The notes below the pieces were generated by a model, which saw only the letters and a program-made list of their open reading frames with translations, did not search any database and had not been told where the DNA came from. DNA of 64,000 bases, from positions 248,001-312,000 of the forward strand of contig NZ_LFLU01000003.1 of NCBI RefSeq assembly GCF_001189965.1. The letters run 5' to 3'. A program made the position numbers and the translations under genes. The stretch comes from Herbaspirillum rhizosphaerae. Its GTDB lineage: Bacteria; Pseudomonadota; Gammaproteobacteria; Burkholderiales; Burkholderiaceae_D. Below, piece by piece: positions 37,335-47,163 of the stretch; the first letter of the stretch is position 1; every line of letters starts with the position of its first letter.

Positions 37335-37859
37335 TCAGCTGCGCAAGCGATTGAGCATCGCCGGCACGATGCGGCGGTGAAACGGTTTGATCACCTCAAG
37401 ATAGACACGGCCGAGCAACTGATTGGTGCGTACAACAGTCGTCACCGTCAGCTGCGCCGACAGCTCCGCGGTGCCGGGCTCGCGCCGCACCCAGATCCGG
37501 AAATCCAGGTGTTTGTCGTCAAAGCCCAGTTGCACCTGTTCTTCGCTTTGCGCCACTATCGGAAAGCCCGCTACCGACGATGATGCCGAGGATGCATCGC
37601 CATCGATATGCAAGCCGGCCTGCTTCAGGCCAAACAGGGCAACCACACGATTGCGGGTCGCCAGCAGCAGCGATACCCATTCGGGCGTGCGGCTGAACAT
37701 TTGCCGGGTCAGCTCGCCGGCCGACAAGCGACTTTGTTCATCGGTTAGCGCGATACGGAAAGTGTCCGCAAAGCCGGCGCCGGGCAGCGCTTGCAACAGC
37801 GCCGGATCGGTGGCGGCAAGGCGCGCTGAATGAGATGAGCATGCAGAGGTTGCGCTCAT
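37335..37859 (-). CDS. DUF2867 domain protein
   Basis: A 174-residue protein that fits DUF2867: LPGAGFADTFRIAL near the start, WVSLLLATRNRVVALFGLK in the middle, and VRTNQLLGRVYLEVIKPFHRRIVPAMLNRL at the end. No signal or membrane helix is obvious in the chosen form. The ATG at 37859 is eight bases after the cydX stop; an upstream in-frame start would run through cydX. Its place at the end of the cyd operon suggests cotranscription with the oxidase. Function unknown. Confidence 0.8.
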   Translation of the reverse strand: MSATSACSSHSARLAATDPALLQALPGAGFADTFRIALTDEQSRLSAGELTRQMFSRTPEWVSLLLATRNRVVALFGLKQAGLHIDGDASSASSSVAGFPIVAQSEEQVQLGFDDKHLDFRIWVRREPGTAELSAQLTVTTVVRTNQLLGRVYLEVIKPFHRRIVPAMLNRLRS

Positions 37860-37866
37860 GATGGCC

Positions 37867-38094
37867 TCACTTTGTACCGGGACCAGGACGAGGGCCAGGA
37901 GCAGAACCAGAAATGGCGCCGGGGGTGGGGCGTTTTTTGGCGAGCTCAGCTTTGGCGTTGGCCGAAGCAAAGCGCTCATTGGTTTCATCCTCCTTGCGGC
38001 GGCCGAAGGCGTAGTTGGCTTCGAGCCACATGACGTTGATGATGCCGAAGGCCAGCGCCAGGCCGACGCCGAGTATCCAGGCGAAATACCACAT
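37867..38094 (-). CDS. cydX: cytochrome bd oxidase small subunit CydX
   Basis: CydX is the small membrane subunit that stabilises the haems of cytochrome bd. The first 31 residues (MWYFAWILGVGLALAFGII then NVMWLEANYAFG) are the family core with one membrane helix and the conserved glutamate. At 75 residues it is longer than the 37-residue E. coli form; the extra tail is charged and ends in a Pro/Gly-rich stretch. It follows cydB by 35 bases. Confidence 0.93.
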   Translation of the reverse strand: MWYFAWILGVGLALAFGIINVMWLEANYAFGRRKEDETNERFASANAKAELAKKRPTPGAISGSAPGPRPGPGTK

Positions 38095-38129
38095 GATGTT
38101 CTCCTTCTCTGAATCAGTTATTCAGTCAA

Positions 38130-39272
38130 TTAGTAAGCGGTGTGTTCGTTATCGGCGATGTGCTTGAGCGTCACCTTGCCGCGCATCACGCGATATACCC
38201 AGGCCGTGTACAGCATGATCAGCGGCAGGAAGAACAACACCAGCCAGAACATGATGCCCAGCGTTTTCTGGCTCGATACGGCGTCCCAGACGGTCAGGCT
38301 GCTGCGTGGATCCAGCGACGACGGCAGGATGAACGGGAACATCGCCGTCGCTGCCGTCAGGATGATGCCGGCCACGGCGATGCCGCTGCAAATGAAGGCC
38401 AGGCGCGCCTTGCGCCAGGCGCCGAACGCAGCGACCAACAGCAATGCAACGATCGCGACGACAGGAATTGCTTTGGTTTCAGGCCAGCGCACATAGTTGT
38501 CCATCCAGGCGCCCGAAGTGATTTCCACCGTTTTCGCCAGTGGCATGAAGGCTGAGTTCGCGCTCGGCATGGAGGTGATGCTGTAGCCGTCGATGCCGCG
38601 TGCCACCCAATAACCGCCGATCACGAACAGCGCGAGCGTCGCCAGCGAGGCGTAGATGGCGATCTTGCGAACACGTGCGGCGATTTCCGCTTCGGTCTTC
38701 ACCATGGCGAAGGTCGCGCCATGTGTCAGCAGCATCGCTACGCTCATCAGACCGGCCAGCAGGCCGAAGGGATTGAGCAGCTGGAAGAAGTTGCCGGTGT
38801 ATTCCACGCGCATGGTGTCGTCGTAGTGGAAGGGCACGCCCAGCAGCAGATTGCCGAACGCCACGCCGCAGATCAGCGGCGGTACGATGCCGCCGGCGAA
38901 CAGGCCCCAGTCCCAGGCATTGCGCCAGCGTGGATCGGCCACCTTGCTGCGGTAGTCGAAGCCGACTGGGCGGAAGAACAGCGAAAACAGCAGCACCATC
39001 AGCGCAATGTAAAAGCCCGAGAACGCCGTCGCATACACCAGCGGCCAGGCCGCGAAGGTGGCGCCGCCCGCGGTGATGAACCAGGTCTGGTTGCCTTCCC
39101 AGGTCGGGCCGATGGAATTGATCAGCACGCGGCGCTCGGCGTCGGTCTTGCCGACGAAGGGCAACATCATGCCGACGCCGAAGTCGAAGCCGTCGGTCAG
39201 GGCGAAGCCGATGATCAGCACGCCGACGAATGCCCACCAGATGATTTTTAAAGTTTCGTAATCGAAGATCAT
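38130..39272 (-). CDS. cydB: cytochrome bd ubiquinol oxidase subunit II
   Basis: CydB is the structural partner of CydA in the quinol-oxidising, oxygen-reducing bd complex of the inner membrane. The 380 residues form about nine helices, starting with the family opening [45 protein letters not shown] and the C-terminal [26 protein letters not shown] are conserved. It lies 28 bases after cydA. Confidence 0.96.
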   Translation of the reverse strand: MIFDYETLKIIWWAFVGVLIIGFALTDGFDFGVGMMLPFVGKTDAERRVLINSIGPTWEGNQTWFITAGGATFAAWPLVYATAFSGFYIALMVLLFSLFFRPVGFDYRSKVADPRWRNAWDWGLFAGGIVPPLICGVAFGNLLLGVPFHYDDTMRVEYTGNFFQLLNPFGLLAGLMSVAMLLTHGATFAMVKTEAEIAARVRKIAIYASLATLALFVIGGYWVARGIDGYSITSMPSANSAFMPLAKTVEITSGAWMDNYVRWPETKAIPVVAIVALLLVAAFGAWRKARLAFICSGIAVAGIILTAATAMFPFILPSSLDPRSSLTVWDAVSSQKTLGIMFWLVLFFLPLIMLYTAWVYRVMRGKVTLKHIADNEHTAY

Positions 39273-39300
39273 GATTGTTTCCTTGGATATTCTTCTGCAA

Positions 39301-40917
39301 TCAACGGCTTGGTTTCGGCAGCGGCGGGCGCGGAGGCGTCCTTGTCGGGGCGGCCGGTTTCTTGTCCAGCAGCTCCCAGTGGTACTTGCCGGTGTGCAGG
39401 CTGCTTGGGCCGCGCTTGGCGTACTTCACCATCAGCACCATCTCGACCACCAGCAGGAAGGTGTAGAACAGGATGAAGCCGGCCAGGCTGAAGTACAGGC
39501 TCGACGGTTGCAGGGTCGACGCCGACAGGTGCGTGGGCAGGATGCCGGCGATGGTCCACGGCTGACGGCCGTATTCGGCAACGATCCAGCCCAGTTCGGC
39601 GGCGATCCATGGCAGCGGGATGCTGAACACCGCCAGGCGCAGCAGCCAGCGTTGCGGCGCAAGCTGCTTGCGGATCAGGAAGTAGAACGAGGTTGCGAAG
39701 ATGAACAGGAACAAGATGCCCAGCGCCACCATGCCGCGGAACGACCAGAACAGCGGCGCCACATTCGGGATGGTGTCGTCGACCGCCTTGGCGATCTGTT
39801 CCGGCGTGGCATCGATTACGTTCGGCGTGTATTTCTTGAGCAGCAGACCGTAGCCGAGGTCATGCTTGAGCTTGTCGAACTCGGCGCGCGCCGCCGGCGA
39901 TTTGTCGCCCGACTTCAGCCGCGTCAGCGCTGCGTAGGCCAGCATGCCGTTGCGGATGCGGACTTCGTGTTCCTTCTTCAGGTCCTTGATGCCGACCACC
40001 TGCGTATCGACCGAGCGTGTTGCGATCAGCCCCAGCACATACGGCACCTTGAATGCGTAGTCGGTGCGTTCGTTCTTGCTGTCCGGCATGCCGAACACGG
40101 TGATGCCGGCAGGGGCGGGGTGGGTTTCCCACTCGGCTTCGATGGCGGCCAGCTTGACCTTGTTGACCTCGCCTGCGGTGTAACCGGATTCGTCGCCGAG
40201 CACGATCACCGACAGCGTCGACGCCAGGCCGAACCCGGCAGCAACGGCAAACGAGCGCAAGGCGAATTGGGTGTCGCGCGCCTTGAGCAGGTAGTAGGCC
40301 GACACGCCCAACACGAACATCGACGCCGTCACATAACCCGCGGCCACGGTGTGCACGAACTTTACCTGCGCCACCGGATTGAAGATCACGTCGGTCATGC
40401 TGACCAGTTCCATGCGCATGGTTTCGAAATTGAATTCGGCGCCGACCGGATTGTTCATCCAGCCGTTGGCGATCAGGATCCACAGCGCCGACAGGCTGGA
40501 GCCAAGCGCCACCAGGAAGGTCACCATCAAATGCTGCACGCGGGTGAGGCGGTCCCAGCCGAAGAAGAACAGGCCGACGAAGGTCGATTCGAGGAAGAAC
40601 GCCGCCATGCCCTCGATCGCCAGCGGTGTGCCGAAGATGTCGCCGACGTAGTGCGAGTAATACGACCAGTTGGTGCCGAACTGGAACTCCAGCGTGATGC
40701 CGGTAGCCACGCCCATGGCGAAGTTGATGCCGAACAGCTTGCCCCAGAAACGGGTCATGTCCTTATAGATCGGACTGCCGGTCATGACATACACGGCCTC
40801 CATGATGACCAGGATCCAGGACAAGCCCAGGGTAAGCGGAACAAACAGGAAGTGATACAACGCCGTCACGGCAAACTGCAGCCGCGACAGACTGACGACC
40901 TCGTCAATGGGAAGCAT
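39301..40917 (-). CDS. cydA: cytochrome bd ubiquinol oxidase subunit I
   Basis: CydA carries the three haems and the quinol site of cytochrome bd, which lets the cell respire at low oxygen and under nitric oxide or sulfide. The 538 residues include [22 protein letters not shown] with the axial histidine His22 and, near residue 390, the segment [11 protein letters not shown] with the methionine-containing haem b558 region. The length and long Q-loop resemble the E. coli (long-loop) form. Its start lies inside the end of cydP (14-base overlap). Confidence 0.96.
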   Translation of the reverse strand: MLPIDEVVSLSRLQFAVTALYHFLFVPLTLGLSWILVIMEAVYVMTGSPIYKDMTRFWGKLFGINFAMGVATGITLEFQFGTNWSYYSHYVGDIFGTPLAIEGMAAFFLESTFVGLFFFGWDRLTRVQHLMVTFLVALGSSLSALWILIANGWMNNPVGAEFNFETMRMELVSMTDVIFNPVAQVKFVHTVAAGYVTASMFVLGVSAYYLLKARDTQFALRSFAVAAGFGLASTLSVIVLGDESGYTAGEVNKVKLAAIEAEWETHPAPAGITVFGMPDSKNERTDYAFKVPYVLGLIATRSVDTQVVGIKDLKKEHEVRIRNGMLAYAALTRLKSGDKSPAARAEFDKLKHDLGYGLLLKKYTPNVIDATPEQIAKAVDDTIPNVAPLFWSFRGMVALGILFLFIFATSFYFLIRKQLAPQRWLLRLAVFSIPLPWIAAELGWIVAEYGRQPWTIAGILPTHLSASTLQPSSLYFSLAGFILFYTFLLVVEMVLMVKYAKRGPSSLHTGKYHWELLDKKPAAPTRTPPRPPLPKPSR

Positions 40918-41203
40918 GGGTGACCTCGGAAGTGGATGTAAATGTGGAGACGGCGCTTGTCGTTATTGTTGGTGCAGTGACTGCGGTGGCAGGCGCCGGC
41001 GCCAGCAGATGCTGCTCCACCTGTTCGGTGGGCATGCGCATCTTTTTGGCTTGTGGTTCAGAGAAAAAAGTTTTTGCCAGCACGGTCAGGATCGCAATCT
41101 TGACCAGCAGGATCAGCGCGATTTCAGCGCCGAGCGGCAATTGCGTGAGACGAGGCAGGCGGGACAGACGATGAATACGGAGCAACCATGTGGGCCTGGG
41201 CAT
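40904..41203 (-). CDS. cydP: cytochrome oxidase putative small subunit CydP
   Basis: A 99-residue protein with one membrane helix (GAEIALILLVKIAILTVLAKTFFS, residues about 25-48) and a proline/threonine-rich tail. The PLGAEIALILLVKIAILTVL and KTFFS wording and its place just before cydA match the CydP family of betaproteobacterial cyd operons. Its role is presumed to be oxidase assembly or stability. It starts three bases after the gbsR-type stop and overlaps cydA by 14 bases. Confidence 0.84.
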   Translation of the reverse strand: MPRPTWLLRIHRLSRLPRLTQLPLGAEIALILLVKIAILTVLAKTFFSEPQAKKMRMPTEQVEQHLLAPAPATAVTAPTITTSAVSTFTSTSEVTHASH

Positions 41204-41206
41204 GCT

Positions 41207-41836
41207 TCACTCCTTATCCGGAGAGTCGGAAAACGCTTGTTCAGAGGCATCCTTGCCGGCCTTGCTGCCGGTTTTATCGCTACTGCCACTAAAGCGGAAT
41301 TTATCTTTGACGTCCAGCAATTTCTTGATCTTTGAACCCATCTTCATCAGCGATGACAGCGTCTCCGGCGACAGCCGCTGCACGTCGTCGAACCAGGAGC
41401 TGGAGAGCTCGATCAGGTCGTACATTTCGCGCATGCGTTTTTGCGCGTGCTTGTCGTCCGGATTGGCCGGGGTTTCCAGCAGCGCATCGCGCAGCATGGA
41501 CAGCGTCGGCTCGATTTCGCGGCGGCGACGTTCTTCCAGCAAGGCCTTGAAAATGTCCCAGATATCCTTGGGCGGCTCGAAATACTCGCGGCGATCGCCG
41601 GGCTGATGCAGCAGCTTCACCAGCCGCCAGGATTGCAGTTCTTTCAGTCCCATGCTGACATTCGAGCGGGAAAAGCTCAGATATTCGGCGATTTCGTCGG
41701 CATTGAGCGGTCTTGCCTGCACATACAGCAAGGCGTAAATCTGCCCGACGGTGCGGTTGATGCCCCAGCGGCTGCCCATTTCGCCGAAGTGAAGGATGAA
41801 GCGCTGCATCAGCGGGCTGAGTGTATTAGGTTCCAT
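41207..41836 (-). CDS. GbsR/MarR-family transcriptional regulator
   Basis: A 209-residue winged-helix regulator of the GbsR type: HFGEMGSRWGINRTVGQIYALLYVQARPLNADEIAEYLSFSRSNVSMGLKELQSWRLV covers the DNA-binding domain, then a helical region with IELSSSWFDDVQRLSPETL. The C-terminal tail is Lys/Ser-rich. It heads the cydP-cydA-cydB-cydX-DUF2867 operon with only short gaps, so it is very likely to control the oxidase. The signal is not evident; the protein has no cysteine for a redox switch. Confidence 0.88.
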   Translation of the reverse strand: MEPNTLSPLMQRFILHFGEMGSRWGINRTVGQIYALLYVQARPLNADEIAEYLSFSRSNVSMGLKELQSWRLVKLLHQPGDRREYFEPPKDIWDIFKALLEERRRREIEPTLSMLRDALLETPANPDDKHAQKRMREMYDLIELSSSWFDDVQRLSPETLSSLMKMGSKIKKLLDVKDKFRFSGSSDKTGSKAGKDASEQAFSDSPDKE

Positions 41837-41848
41837 GACTTATTGAAT

Positions 41849-41866
41849 TTTCAGTAATTACTGAAA
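41849..41866. promoter_or_regulatory. 18-bp perfect palindrome, operator of the cyd operon
   Basis: TTTCAGTAATTACTGAAA lies 13 bases upstream of the GbsR-type gene that heads the cyd operon. Its position suggests autoregulation. No FNR/ANR box (TTGAT-N4-ATCAA) is visible in the interval. Confidence 0.7.
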
Positions 41867-42101
41867 TATACGATAATTCGAAAATTTAGACAATCGGAGT
41901 ATTGCGCAAAGGTTCACGCAAAGCTTTGCGCCAGATCATGGGAACGCGGTTTAACGCCAATCAGTGAAGAAGCCGAACGGAAGAGCGTTTTGTCGTGGCG
42001 AACCGGCGACAAATCGCGATAAATCGGGTTTCCTGAATTTTTGGGCGGATAAAAAGACGAAAAATGTACTCCGACTCTGATCAGGATCAGGAGAACGCAC
42101 C

Positions 42102-43055
42102 ATGGATCAGAGTCTGCATCAGCCGAGAAAACCTCATTTCATCCGCAAGCTGCCCAACGAGAGCCGCCTGCAGCAAGCCTGGCAATTGAGCAAAGGCGCG
42201 GTAAGCGCCTGGCTCGACGACTTTGCGCCCAGCATGGGCGCGGCGATCGCGTATTACACGATTTTTTCGCTGGCGCCGATGCTGGTGATCGCGATTGCGG
42301 TGGCCGGCATGATTTTCGGCCACGACGCCGCGCAGGGCGAAATCGTCGGCCAGATCGAGGGCATCGTCGGCGTCGAAGGCGCGATGGCGGTACAGGGTTT
42401 GCTGAAATCGGTCAGCGAGCCGCGCGACGGCGTCATTGCCGCCGGCCTCGGCATCGTGACGTTGACGATCGGCGCCACTGCCGTGTTCGCCGAGTTGCAA
42501 AGTGCGCTTGACCGCATCTGGCGTGTGCCTGCAGTGCCGCGCGAGAGCGGCATCCTGCCCCTGATCCGCAAGCGCTTGCTGTCGTTCGGATTGATTCTCG
42601 GGCTGGGATTCATGCTGACGATCTCGCTGGTCGCCAGCGCCGGCCTGGCCGCCTTGGGGAAATGGTGGGGCAGTTGGTTCACCGGCTGGGAGATCCTGCT
42701 GCAAGTCCTCAATTTCCTGATCTCATTCGCGGTCTTTACGGGGCTATTTTCGATGATCTACAAATACATGCCGCGCGTAAGCCTGTCCTGGCACGACGTG
42801 CGCACCGGCGCCATCGCGACCACGCTGCTGTTCATCATCGGCAAATACCTGATCGGCCTCTATCTCGGCCGCACCGGCATGAGCTCCGGTTTCGGCGCAG
42901 CAGGTTCGTTTGCGCTGTTGCTGGCCTGGATCTATTACTCGGCGCAGATTTTTCTGCTGGGGGCGGAGTTCACCTGGGTGTATGCCAACCGATACGGATC
43001 GCGCTCGACATCGGCAGCGGCTTCGGCCGAACATTTGGCTGCACCGCAAAGTTAG
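42102..43055 (+). CDS. YihY/BrkB family inner-membrane protein
   Basis: A 317-residue protein with about six membrane helices and the family features AFAPSMGAAIAYYTIFSLAPML-like opening (here DDFAPSMGAAIAYYTIFSLAP), GLGIVTLTIGATAVFAELQSALDRIW, and FGAAGSFALLLAWIYYSAQIFLLGAEFTWVYA. The family was once called RNase BN in error; its role is uncertain. AGGAG stands before the ATG at 42102. The interval upstream also holds a 14-bp palindrome CGCAAAGCTTTGCG (41917-41930). Confidence 0.9.
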   Translation: MDQSLHQPRKPHFIRKLPNESRLQQAWQLSKGAVSAWLDDFAPSMGAAIAYYTIFSLAPMLVIAIAVAGMIFGHDAAQGEIVGQIEGIVGVEGAMAVQGLLKSVSEPRDGVIAAGLGIVTLTIGATAVFAELQSALDRIWRVPAVPRESGILPLIRKRLLSFGLILGLGFMLTISLVASAGLAALGKWWGSWFTGWEILLQVLNFLISFAVFTGLFSMIYKYMPRVSLSWHDVRTGAIATTLLFIIGKYLIGLYLGRTGMSSGFGAAGSFALLLAWIYYSAQIFLLGAEFTWVYANRYGSRSTSAAASAEHLAAPQS

Positions 43056-43109
43056 CATCGGCGCCGGCGCCGATGCACCGGAACACGCTTGCGTGTTAAC
43101 ATCCGGCGC

Positions 43110-44777
43110 ATGAATAACGACGCCATCGCCCAGGCCTATCTGTATTTCCAGCACGGCCAGCTGGAAGCCGCGCACGCCATCTTGCAACCGCTTACGCTGG
43201 GCGCCGCCGATTTCAACCTGCTGCATTTGTCCGGCGCGGTGGCCGCCGGCCTCGGGCTGCACGACCAGGCGATCGACTGGTATGTCCGCGCACTGGCGCT
43301 CAAGCCCGGCGATCTCGCCGTCAGCTACAAGCTCGGACGTGTATTTTATGAAGCCGGACGGCGTACGGAAGCGCTGAGCCTGTATCTGCAACTGATCGCC
43401 TCCGGCGTGCAGCATGCCGACATCTATGTTGCCGCAGCGCTGTTGCTGCAAGATGCGCAACGCAACGACGAAGCGCTGCAGACGCTGGAACACGCCCTGC
43501 GCCTGGCGCCGCAAAACGTGGAGATCTGGTATCGTCATGCGGTAGCGCTGGGGCGGCTGCAACGCCATGCCGACGCTTTGCAAAGCATCCAGCAGGCAAT
43601 TTCACTGGCGCCCAATAATCTGCAATATCGCCTCGATCTGGCATTGACGCAATACCGACTGCATCGCAACGAGGATGCATTGCTGTGTATCGATCAACTG
43701 CTGTCGGCGGCGCCAGATTCAGCCGATGCATGGGCATGCCGGGCGGCCGTGTTGAGCCGTCTGTGCCGTTATGAAGAGTCCATCGCCTGCAGCGAAAAGG
43801 CGCTCGCGCTGCAACCCGGCGACGCCGACTCCAGCGTCAACCTGGCGCTGACCAGCCTGACGCTGGGCATGCTCGGCAAGGCATGGCCGCTGTACGAATC
43901 ACGTTGGCAGGGTGAGTCGGCCGATCCGGCGCGGCATCAGGACATCCCCCGCTGGAACGGCTCGCACGAGGTCGGCGGCAAGACGATTTTGCTGTGGGCC
44001 GAGCAGGGCCTGGGCGACACCATCCACTTTTGCCGTTACGCACAGCAAGTCGCAGAACTCGGTGCGCAGGTCGTTCTGGAAGTCCCGGCGACCCTGGAAA
44101 AACTGATTGAAACGCTTGCCTCCAACGGCCGCATTCAGGTCATCGCCGCCGGCGACGCCATTCCGCGAGTCGATCTGCAATTGCCGCTGATGAGCTTGCC
44201 CGGCGTGTTCAACACCACGTTGGAAACGATTCCGTCCCGATCTTCTTATCTGCATGCCGATACCTCGAAGCAGGCGCAATGGCAGGTTTCGCTGACGCCG
44301 AAAAAACATCTTCGCGTCGGCATCGTCTGCTCCGGCAATGCCGGCAACCACAACGACCGGCGCCGCTCGATCCCGCTGGAGGCTTTCGGACCGCTGCTTG
44401 TTGCGGGCGACGACATCGATTTCATCCTGCTGCAACCGGAAATCCGCCAGCGCGACGAAGCTTTTCTGCAAGCCCATCCCGCCATTCTCTGGCCTGCGCC
44501 GCAACTGCGGGCCTTCGACGACACCGCTGCGTTGATCGCCAATCTGGATTGCGTGATCGGCGTGGATACCGCCGCCATCCATCTGGCCGGGGCGCTCGGC
44601 GTGCCGGTGTGGGTGCTGCTCTCGAAGGCAGCGGACTGGCGCTGGTTTCTGGCGCGTGATGACAGTCCGTGGTATCCGTCGGCGCGCTTGTTCAGGCAAG
44701 ACGCCGCCGATGATTGGAACGACGTTATCAGTCGCGTGCGTCAGGCTTTGACGACAACGTTCGCGCAGGCAAAATGA
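43110..44777 (+). CDS. TPR protein with GT9-like C-terminal domain
   Basis: A 555-residue protein. Residues 1-245 are about seven tetratricopeptide repeats (for example AIDWYVRALALKPGDLAVSYKLG). Residues 270-545 resemble the ADP-heptose/GT9-like module seen in many TPR-glycosyltransferase proteins: ILLWAEQGLGDTIHFCRYA, RVGIVCSGNAGNHNDRRRSIPLEAF and IGVDTAAIHLAGALGVPVWVLL. It may glycosylate a protein or be a non-catalytic relative. The stop codon directly abuts the convergent histidine kinase gene. Confidence 0.82.
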   Translation: MNNDAIAQAYLYFQHGQLEAAHAILQPLTLGAADFNLLHLSGAVAAGLGLHDQAIDWYVRALALKPGDLAVSYKLGRVFYEAGRRTEALSLYLQLIASGVQHADIYVAAALLLQDAQRNDEALQTLEHALRLAPQNVEIWYRHAVALGRLQRHADALQSIQQAISLAPNNLQYRLDLALTQYRLHRNEDALLCIDQLLSAAPDSADAWACRAAVLSRLCRYEESIACSEKALALQPGDADSSVNLALTSLTLGMLGKAWPLYESRWQGESADPARHQDIPRWNGSHEVGGKTILLWAEQGLGDTIHFCRYAQQVAELGAQVVLEVPATLEKLIETLASNGRIQVIAAGDAIPRVDLQLPLMSLPGVFNTTLETIPSRSSYLHADTSKQAQWQVSLTPKKHLRVGIVCSGNAGNHNDRRRSIPLEAFGPLLVAGDDIDFILLQPEIRQRDEAFLQAHPAILWPAPQLRAFDDTAALIANLDCVIGVDTAAIHLAGALGVPVWVLLSKAADWRWFLARDDSPWYPSARLFRQDAADDWNDVISRVRQALTTTFAQAK

Positions 44778-46190
44778 TCAGTGCTGGCGGTCCGGGAAAA
44801 ACAGGCTGAAACTGATCCAGCCGTCGCCGGTACATGCCACCGCCGCCGTCCCGCCATGCAGCGTCATGATGGCTTTGACGATGGCCAGGCCGAGGCCGTT
44901 GGATTCGGTGTATTCGCTGCGTGATTTGTCGCCGCGGTAGAAGCGGTCGAACATGCGTTCCATCTGTTGCTGCGTCATGGCGGCGCCGCGATTTTCGACG
45001 GCGATGGTGACGCCGTCGGCGCTGGTTTGCACTCTGATGCGGATCGCGGTTCCTGCTTCGCCGTAGCGCACGGCGTTGACCACCAGATTGCTGACCGCGC
45101 GCCGCCACATGATCAGGTTGGCGCGGCAGGCGATACCTTGGTCGGCGGTCACTTCAAACTGCATGTCGCGTTCCGCGGCAACGCCTTCGAAGTAATCGGC
45201 GATCTTGTGTAACTCGTCGGCCAGCGCGATCGGGGTGCTGTCCACCGAAAGATCGGCATGGTCGGCCTGCGCCAGGAACAGGATGTTTTCAATGATGCGC
45301 GACAGCCGCGTCAGCTCTTCCAGATTCGATTCCAGCAGCTGTTCATATTCTTCCACGTTGCGGCGCTTGCCCAGGGTCACCTGCGTCTGTCCCATCAGGA
45401 TATTGACCGGCGTGCGGATCTCGTGCGCCAGATCGGCGGAAAATTGCGACAGATGTTCGTAGCCGTTTTCCAGGCGATCGAGCATGGCGTTGAGGGCGCT
45501 GGCGAGCTGGCGCAACTCGGCCGGCGCGTCTTCTTCGCGCAGGCGGGTGCTCAGGTTGGTCGGCGTGATTTCGGCAGCGCGCCGGCTCATGCGCGTGAGC
45601 GGCATCAGGTCGCGGCGCAGTACGGCGAAGCCCAGCACGGCGGTCAGCAGCACCGTCAGCGCGACCGCCGCGACCACGCGCCACAGGTACACCGTCATCA
45701 TGCGCGACTCTTGCGTCATGACGTAGGCGGCGACGATTTCCACCGTGTCGTTGTGATTGCCGACATCGGCCAGCGCGGCCACCCAGCGCACGCGCACGCC
45801 GTCGGCGCGCATGCCGTCGTGCAGCGAGGTGATCGCCAGCGGCATGCCGATGGCGACCGGCGTCATCGGCGGCGGGGTCAGGTTGTCGGGATTGATGTTG
45901 ATGAAGGGCGCATCGCCCTGGCGGCGGAAGATGCGCACGTCCTGTTCGTTGCCCAGCATGCTTTCAAATAGCGCCGGACGCTGTTCCATCTGCTCGACGT
46001 TGTAGAGATCGTGCAGCAGGTTGCGGAAATGTTCGACGCGGCCGATCAGCGTGTAGTCGGCGCGAATCTCCAGCGACTGCCGCGCCGAGTTGTAGAGGTA
46101 CATGCCCAGGCCGGTGACGACCAGGCAGGCAATCAGCGCGAACAGGGCGCTGACGCGGAAGGCCAGCGTCCAGGAACGCCAGGGTTTCAT
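44778..46190 (-). CDS. heavy-metal/oxidant-type sensor histidine kinase (CusS/HprS-like)
   Basis: A 470-residue inner-membrane kinase: helix at about 12-32, periplasmic sensor to about 165, second helix, HAMP domain with MSRRAAEITPTNLSTRLRE, then the phosphoacceptor LAHEIRTPVNILMGQ and the ATP-binding N (NLVVNAVRYG), G (GLGLAIV) boxes. The CusS/HprS subfamily senses Cu or reactive chlorine/oxygen. Ten bases separate it from the regulator gene upstream. Because the pair is divergent from msrPQ, I favour an HprS (YedV)-like oxidant sensor, but copper is not excluded. Confidence 0.88.
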   Translation of the reverse strand: MKPWRSWTLAFRVSALFALIACLVVTGLGMYLYNSARQSLEIRADYTLIGRVEHFRNLLHDLYNVEQMEQRPALFESMLGNEQDVRIFRRQGDAPFININPDNLTPPPMTPVAIGMPLAITSLHDGMRADGVRVRWVAALADVGNHNDTVEIVAAYVMTQESRMMTVYLWRVVAAVALTVLLTAVLGFAVLRRDLMPLTRMSRRAAEITPTNLSTRLREEDAPAELRQLASALNAMLDRLENGYEHLSQFSADLAHEIRTPVNILMGQTQVTLGKRRNVEEYEQLLESNLEELTRLSRIIENILFLAQADHADLSVDSTPIALADELHKIADYFEGVAAERDMQFEVTADQGIACRANLIMWRRAVSNLVVNAVRYGEAGTAIRIRVQTSADGVTIAVENRGAAMTQQQMERMFDRFYRGDKSRSEYTESNGLGLAIVKAIMTLHGGTAAVACTGDGWISFSLFFPDRQH

Positions 46191-46200
46191 GCCGATGCTT

Positions 46201-46872
46201 TCATGGCGTTTCCGAGAACATGTAGCCGATGCTGCGCACTGTGTGGATCAGTTTCTTTTCGAAAGGGGCGTCGATCTTGGCGCGCAGCCGCTTCACGGCG
46301 ACGTCGACGACATTGGTGTCGCTGTCGAAATTCATGTCCCACACCTGCGAAGCGATCACCGAGCGCGACAGCGCTTCGCCGCGGCGCTTGATCAGCAGGT
46401 GCAGCAGCAGGAATTCCTTGTTGGTCAGCACGATGTTGACGCCTTGCCGGGTCACCTTGTGGCGCACGTGGTCCAGTTGCAGGTCGGCGACCTGGTACAC
46501 CTCGGCGTCGCGCGTGACGCCGCGGCGCAACAGGGTGCGGATGCGCAGCACCAGTTCGGTGAAAGAGAAGGGCTTGACGAGGTAGTCGTCGGCGCCCAGT
46601 TCCAGCCCGCGGATGCGATCGTCGACCTGGTCACGCGCCGTGAGGAAGATCACCGGCAGGTCGCGCTTGGCGCGCAGCGCGCTCATGACTTGCCAGCCGT
46701 CGGTGCCGGGCAGCATGACGTCCAGCACGACCAGGTCGTATTCCTGCTCCATCGCCATGTGCAGGCCGTCGGTGCCGTTGCGCGCCAGATCGACCGTATA
46801 GCCGGACTCGCGCAGACCTTTTTTGAGGTAGTCGCCGGTTTTGGGGTCGTCTTCAATGACAAGGATGGCCAT
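46201..46872 (-). CDS. OmpR-family response regulator (CusR/HprR-like)
   Basis: A 223-residue response regulator: receiver domain with the phosphorylated aspartate in [16 protein letters not shown] and KPF switch lysine, then an OmpR-type winged helix ([53 protein letters not shown]). The wording is CusR/CopR/HprR-like. The ATG at 46872 is used; upstream extension lacks similarity. It should bind the TGACA dyad at 46974-46991, between itself and msrP, and the copy at 49586-49599. Confidence 0.92.
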   Translation of the reverse strand: MAILVIEDDPKTGDYLKKGLRESGYTVDLARNGTDGLHMAMEQEYDLVVLDVMLPGTDGWQVMSALRAKRDLPVIFLTARDQVDDRIRGLELGADDYLVKPFSFTELVLRIRTLLRRGVTRDAEVYQVADLQLDHVRHKVTRQGVNIVLTNKEFLLLHLLIKRRGEALSRSVIASQVWDMNFDSDTNVVDVAVKRLRAKIDAPFEKKLIHTVRSIGYMFSETP

Positions 46873-46973
46873 GCTGGGTTCCAGGTGAGCGTTGCTGCGA
46901 TGTTGCTGAATAGTTGCCAGTTGCAGGATGCACGTTACATGGGGGCATTCTAACAACTCGCCATGGCCTGATC

Positions 46974-46991
46974 GATGACAAATTTGTCATC
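46974..46991. promoter_or_regulatory. CusR/HprR-type box between the regulator and msrP
   Basis: GATGACAAATTTGTCATC, a perfect 18-bp palindrome, 101 bases before the response-regulator start and 172 bases before msrP. A further half site TTGATGACA follows at 47003. TGACA-N4-TGTCA is the known form of CusR/CopR boxes, which HprR also reads. Confidence 0.82.
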
Positions 46992-47163
46992 AAAATGCCA
47001 TCTTGATGACACTGCCGATGCTCTAGGATGATCGTGCGAGAAAAGTCTTTCGCCTTCCGGGATATGATTTACCTGCGATCCACAAATTGTTTGTTGCGCT
47101 GTGTGTCGTCTCAGGTGCCCCCGGGCAACAGACCGAACCCATTCATTATTTCAGGAAAACGCC

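Noticed and set aside
39271-40923. 550-codon frame antisense to cydA
   Set aside because: Composition is dominated by Arg, Gln, His, and Ala with no domain features; a GC-skew shadow of cydA.
41880-41990. FNR/ANR box for the cyd operon
   Set aside because: No TTGAT-N4-ATCAA-like sequence; only an unrelated CGCAAAGCTTTGCG palindrome was seen.
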